This document shows positions 59,851 through 64,000 of a stretch of DNA of 64,000 nucleotides, one piece after another. The notes beneath the pieces were generated by a model. The model did not search any database. It was not told the DNA's origin and saw only the letters and a list, made by a program, of their open reading frames with translations. The position numbers and the translations under genes are program-made. Source of the DNA: Apostichopus californicus (taxonomy: Eukaryota; Echinodermata; Holothuroidea; Aspidochirotida; Stichopodidae); NCBI GenBank assembly GCA_020650975.1, contig JAIPMN010000138.1, forward strand, positions 1-64,000, given 5' to 3'. How positions within the stretch are numbered: position 1 is the stretch's first letter; the number at the start of each line of letters is the position of its first letter.

Positions 59851-60173
59851 TCTCTTAACCTATAGTTAAATCCAATTGAGAAAGTTTGTCCCCCCCCCCC
59901 AAAAAAAAAAATTTGATGCCATGTTCTACTGGTCGATTAGAAAAGCTATCATTATCTATGGCCACTTTCTCTCAATCTTTCTGGATTTCTGGTGGACTGG
60001 TTTAAAACTAACAGATTACCATTATCAGAGGCCTTATCCTTCACTTCCAGTGGGTCTTGTTTGATGTCACCAGCAGATTTTTGAAATTCGATACAGACTT
60101 GCATAAAGTGCCAGTAAAGTGTTTTTTTTATCATGAATTCTCTTGAAAGTATTGCATCGTACCGTATCGTTAC

Positions 60174-60370
60174 CCCGTTAAAGTCTTCAGCGAGACGATT
60201 CAAAGGATGATCAGTCATCTCGCTATAGTCTATCGGTGGAAGTGTCACATCCTCTCGATCTCTCCATCTCTCTCGCTCTCTCTCCGCATCACCAGATGGA
60301 GTTATGTCCACCTCTTCGTATGTAATCTCATCTAGCAGCATGTATCGTCGTCTTCGTCTTCTCCTCCGAG
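60174..60370 (-). CDS. Candidate minus-strand exon, arginine-rich, unknown gene
   Basis: On the minus strand an acceptor CTTATCTCACAG precedes 197 bp open in one frame: two bases completing a codon plus 65 codons, then a weak donor GTAACG. The peptide has eight Arg in a row, then YMLLDEITYEEVDITPSGDA, then ERERERWRDR, then EDVTLPPIDYSEMTDHPLNR and LAEDFNG. The composition (acidic, Tyr-containing, tail-like after a basic stretch) would fit a cytoplasmic tail just inside a membrane segment, but that is a guess. No family recognised. The Arg and Glu-Arg runs come from TCT/TCG simple repeats, which lowers confidence. The open frame continues beyond the proposed donor to about 59952. Confidence 0.35.
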
Positions 60371-63300
60371 CTGTGAGATAAGACAAGTCATATCTGATCC
60401 ATTGGATTGGAAGTAATTACTATTGCGTATGGTTTTTCCTCCTCTCCATAAAATGGAATCAAATTCTTGCACACAGATGCCTCTAATTAAATACATCCAC
60501 TGGATGATAATGCTTTTGGACCGAGCAAAAGTCCTCTTGTTTCATGGATTTTACAGCTTTTTTTCTTTTCGATTCCTGTTTTTTTACGAAGTTACGCATT
60601 CCTTGTGTAGTGGTGATTAGTGATTATTATTGTTTTTCGTGATCAATGCCACTGCAATGAAGAAAGAAGGGGAGAGGGTTGGGAGTGAGGGTTGGGGGTT
60701 AGGGGGGAGGGTTGGGGATACGGGTCTTCTTTGCAAAGAATGACCAATTCCAAATATGTACCTGTACATGTCAAATGTAAATATTTTATCTTATCATTCA
60801 AAAGTAGTTTCTTGCAGAGCTACCTTTGTAAAAAAGAGTTATTTCTTAACTTGAAATGGAATATTGCAAAACTAAGTAACAAATCCCACTGTCCCCCCCT
60901 TGTCTCCCCCCCACAAACCCTTCTCACCTACAGTAGCAAAGAGCAGTGGTCGGTCATGGTATGACATAGATGTATTTTCTTCTAGATTCAGTTAGACACA
61001 TTTGGCTACAGAGGTATTGATTCTCACCATACAACAGAGATACGTAGTAATCTTAGATTCTCACCATTCAACAGATTTAGATCCCCCTCCGACCCCCCCC
61101 CCCCACCTTTAAAATCATGTGCAGGCCACTGGCTTAGCTATGTTATAGGAAAACTACCAAAGAAGATTAGACACAGCAGTGTTTGTGTGACTAATCCGTC
61201 AAAATTCTACTCACAAATTTTGTCTAATATTAGAGTGACATTCACAAGGACTACTGTTTTTATGTTCATTTTTCAACTCACAGTGGTCATAAATTTTGCG
61301 CTTTGAGTTATTTTTGGAAGAGCTACATTCTGACAGTTTAGTAAAGTGTACAGGTGTTAGTTAATTAATTTCTTCCATTGGTCTATTGGTCGTATTGTTT
61401 CAGGAAAGTAATTCATCTGTCTATACCAGCTGTTTGGATTTAATTAAGAAAATCTTCCTTAATTGTGAGAGAGATTTTGACAGAATTAAATTCTTTTTTT
61501 TGGAAAGCTTTGGCTGTTTTTGAAAATGTCAAGATTTCAGATGTCACAAATAAATGTCAACGTTTGTCCCAAAATAGTCTTCTTGTGAGTCATTTAAGGT
61601 CAAGGCAGCTATTTTTATGTGGGTGCTAAATGTTGGGCAATTTTTCCCAAAACTTGTGCAAGTTCTCTGTACAATTGGTAAAATAAACTCACTTTTCCAG
61701 ATGTCTTCCCGAAATCAATATTAATTAATATCTGTTAATCTTAAACCATTTTCTTTGGATCTTCAAACTTTTTTTCATCCTGACACAATTTTTCATAATG
61801 GCGTTAATTACAGACGAAAATTTTCAAAAACGTTTATTTTTTTTTAACATTTTGACTGACTTGTTTGTTATTGATGAAAAATTCAATTATTCTTATCAAT
61901 GGACTGCATGTTTTATGGGTTTTTAGTGTCAGTGAGTATAAAACAGAACTCCATAAGTAATCCTCATTAGCATGTAATTAATAATTGTTTATAAAACTGT
62001 ACTCTCGTGTTGAACTGAGACCTCATTTAACATAACCTCATGTATGTAACCTACTGAAATTTTATCCCTATCGGAAAAAAAAAATGAACTATTACGTACA
62101 ATGCAACAAGCAAATTTTTTTCCCACAAGCTTAATGTAATGTTTCATTTTCCATACATTTCAAATCGTGTGCCCCTCTTTCATACCTGACGAGAATATAA
62201 AACAGAATTACATATTCAGTGCACTTTAACTTTTCTTTTCATGGTCAAGCATGATTCCACCAGATTAGTTGACGAATTTGAGCCAAAAATTGCAGGGAAG
62301 AAATGTCAGAAAAAAGGGGGAAAATAATGAATGAATGAAACCTAAAATACTGAATTGGTTCAACTTCACTGATACATGCAACACTGTTCCTCTCTGAGAA
62401 TTCTAAAAATATGGCACAAGTCGATCTATAACACATTGATCACATGGGATTTGCTGTTCATTTTCTCTGGCCCTGGGTATGAATATTGCAGAACGGAGAA
62501 GCCAGCGTGAATTGTCGTGGCATCTGCGAATGCACTTGTTGCAGTCTCCTATAAACCTGAAGGGTAATATTAGTTCTCTAGAGGATTTGGGGGCCACTTT
62601 CATCAAACATGAAGGGAAGGAGAAAAAAATTATATTTCAAAATGAAGATGGTTTTGACAGTCAGTTCTTGCTTTCATATATAAACTGTTCATCGAGCTGG
62701 TTTATTTATAATTGTTTAAAAATTGTAATCCCTCGCTAGGTAGTGAAAGCCTTATCCTCTTCTAAATTATTCTTCTACATTTATTCTTTTATCGCGATGT
62801 GATTCCCTTTTCGTTTTTTGTTTGCTCTCTCGACCCCGAAGTGCATCTTTCAATCTAACCGATGATGGTAGTGTGTGATTTAAGAGTGTTGATATCATTG
62901 GTCGGTGCTTGATGAGTATTATTCCGAAGCGGAATTGTTTCGCTTACGGGGGATTGACCCAGATATGAAATTGATCTCGCTCCTTCTGCAAACAGATTTT
63001 TAGCTACGAGTCCATAAAATGGAAAAACACAAGGGTATTAAATGTTGTGTTGAAGTTTTATTTTATTTTTGGTGGTGGGGGGGTTGGTGGGGGGGGTGAG
63101 TTGAAATAAGAAGGTCAGGGTGAAGCGATGGTACACGGATAAAGAATGATCGATGTTCTATTCATGAAGTGACTTCTCGTTTCATGTCAAAGACGTATGG
63201 ATCTGCCGTATAGTTTGCAGTCTGGCATGTGAAACATAATATTGAATGATGCTCGGTATTAGGTACATGGCCTCGGATTTGAGAGGGGCAATTTAAGGCA

Positions 63301-64000
63301 ACTCTTTTAAGGGCAGACTTGGTAACTGCATTGACATGGAATGGCACCATGGTTATTTTTCAGCTTTTAATAGACCCCCAAAAAAAAATTTTCAAAGTGA
63401 GAGAAAACACTGAAATGTCAGAAAATGTGAATGAGTTTCTTAATTTTGGTTAAAATTTATATGAATAAAGCCTTTTGTATATATTGCTTAAAGTCTAAAG
63501 TATATCGGACCATGAATAAACAATATTCACGATGTACCTAATTAATTGTCTACCCCTTGGATTGTCCCAGTAATCTCACACCAGTTCCATGTTAAAACAC
63601 CAAATTCCCATGTGGTAATGCTTTCTCTCCCCTATCTCCCCACCCCCCCTCGCCCCCCCCCCCCACCCATCATAATCTACGGCCTCATTACTCTCGACTC
63701 CACAAATCCTATATTCTGCTTCCTAGCACATTTTGAGTCATCTTCAGTTCAAGTGACGTCATTACTAATGCACCTCGTAGATAGGTGACTGACATTTTGT
63801 CGTAGCGACAGCCAACTTAAAAAATTGTATCTTCTTCCATTGCTTCAGCATGCCACTCAGCGCTAATGGGTGGCATAATTGTGCAGTGCTCCCTGCCGTG
63901 TTCACGGTGGGTCTCTGCGAGATGTCAACACATTGTACAGAAAACCGGCCAGGGTTGCCAGATACGGTTTCACAATTCTGTCAACTCTATTGTTTCTCGT
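60371..64000. other. Gene-less stretch to the window end
   Basis: No exon recognised. It holds a G-rich tract at 60668-60723 with GGGTTGGG/GGTTAGGG runs, C/G homopolymers (61088, 63076, 63649) and unremarkable AT-rich sequence. A frame at 62479-62739 is open for 86 codons but lacks splice borders or a recognisable motif. Confidence 0.6.
60668..60723 (+). repeat. G-quadruplex-prone G-rich tract
   Basis: At least six G runs of 3-6 separated by 1-4 bases (AGGGTTGGGAGTGAGGGTTG and onward). Includes GGGTTAGGG-like, telomere-type spacing, but is not a regular TTAGGG array. Confidence 0.7.

Larger units (their letters stand above)
56763..60173. other. Gene-less stretch between two candidate exons
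   Basis: No coding exon recognised. It includes a repeated phrase GGTCAATAT(T/C)(G/A)CATTTACCTGGAA at 58303 and 58693, a triple 18-21 bp repeat at 59690-59744 and a perfect hairpin at 59819-59850. Confidence 0.6.

Noticed and set aside
61410-61540. Possible second exon joined to 56664-56762 after ATTGTTTCAG
   Set aside because: A 20-codon segment with an acceptor and a GTGAGA donor exists, but it is short, AT-rich and lacks a recognisable peptide.
1-64000. CRISPR arrays, rRNA, bacterial operons or viral genes
   Set aside because: No regular spacer array, rRNA core motif or dense coding was seen; gene structure is intron-rich and animal-like.

Overview
The window looks like AT-rich nuclear DNA from an invertebrate animal. 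Genes are split by large introns with canonical GT-AG borders, and the introns carry tRNA-derived SINE, hAT-type, foldback and hammerhead-bearing repeat remnants plus many homopolymer G/C runs. The kinase peptides are very close to vertebrate CASK, and the repeat style fits a non-vertebrate deuterostome, perhaps an echinoderm. That placement is inference from memory, not a search.

The left 27.4 kb is the middle of one plus-strand gene, CASK (calcium/calmodulin-dependent serine kinase of the MAGUK family). Ten consecutive coding exons (called E1-E10 here) lie at 3017-27387. They join in frame at every junction (1084 nt, about 361 codons) and encode the kinase domain from its glycine loop, the calmodulin-binding tail and the first L27 domain. 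The first coding exon lies upstream of the window. The second L27, PDZ, SH3 and guanylate-kinase parts were not found to the right: either the next intron runs past the window end or the scaffold join at the 10-N gap (47530-47539) is wrong. The kinase keeps the CASK-specific GFG (for DFG) and KPHC (for KPEN) changes.

From 27.4 to 56.6 kb no exon is recognisable. The stretch holds decayed tandem copies of the E10 exon tail, two inverted 0.55-0.6 kb hAT-type MITEs with 8-bp target duplications, a pyrimidine-rich minisatellite, a CpG-rich patch near 46 kb, and a 169-bp repeat on both sides of the assembly gap. From 56.6 kb on there are two tentative exons of unknown genes: a plus-strand possible first coding exon at 56664-56762, and a minus-strand arginine-rich exon at 60174-60370.

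The most unusual signals are: (1) the array of degenerate copies of the L27 exon tail plus its splice donor and intron start; (2) a roughly ten-fold regional excess of TACAGTA/TACTGTA that fills the first 15 kb and then stops; (3) a hAT MITE nested in an older repeat whose empty counterpart is also in the window; (4) hammerhead-ribozyme-like cores at 5.7 and 38.9 kb. I saw no complete new multi-gene system.
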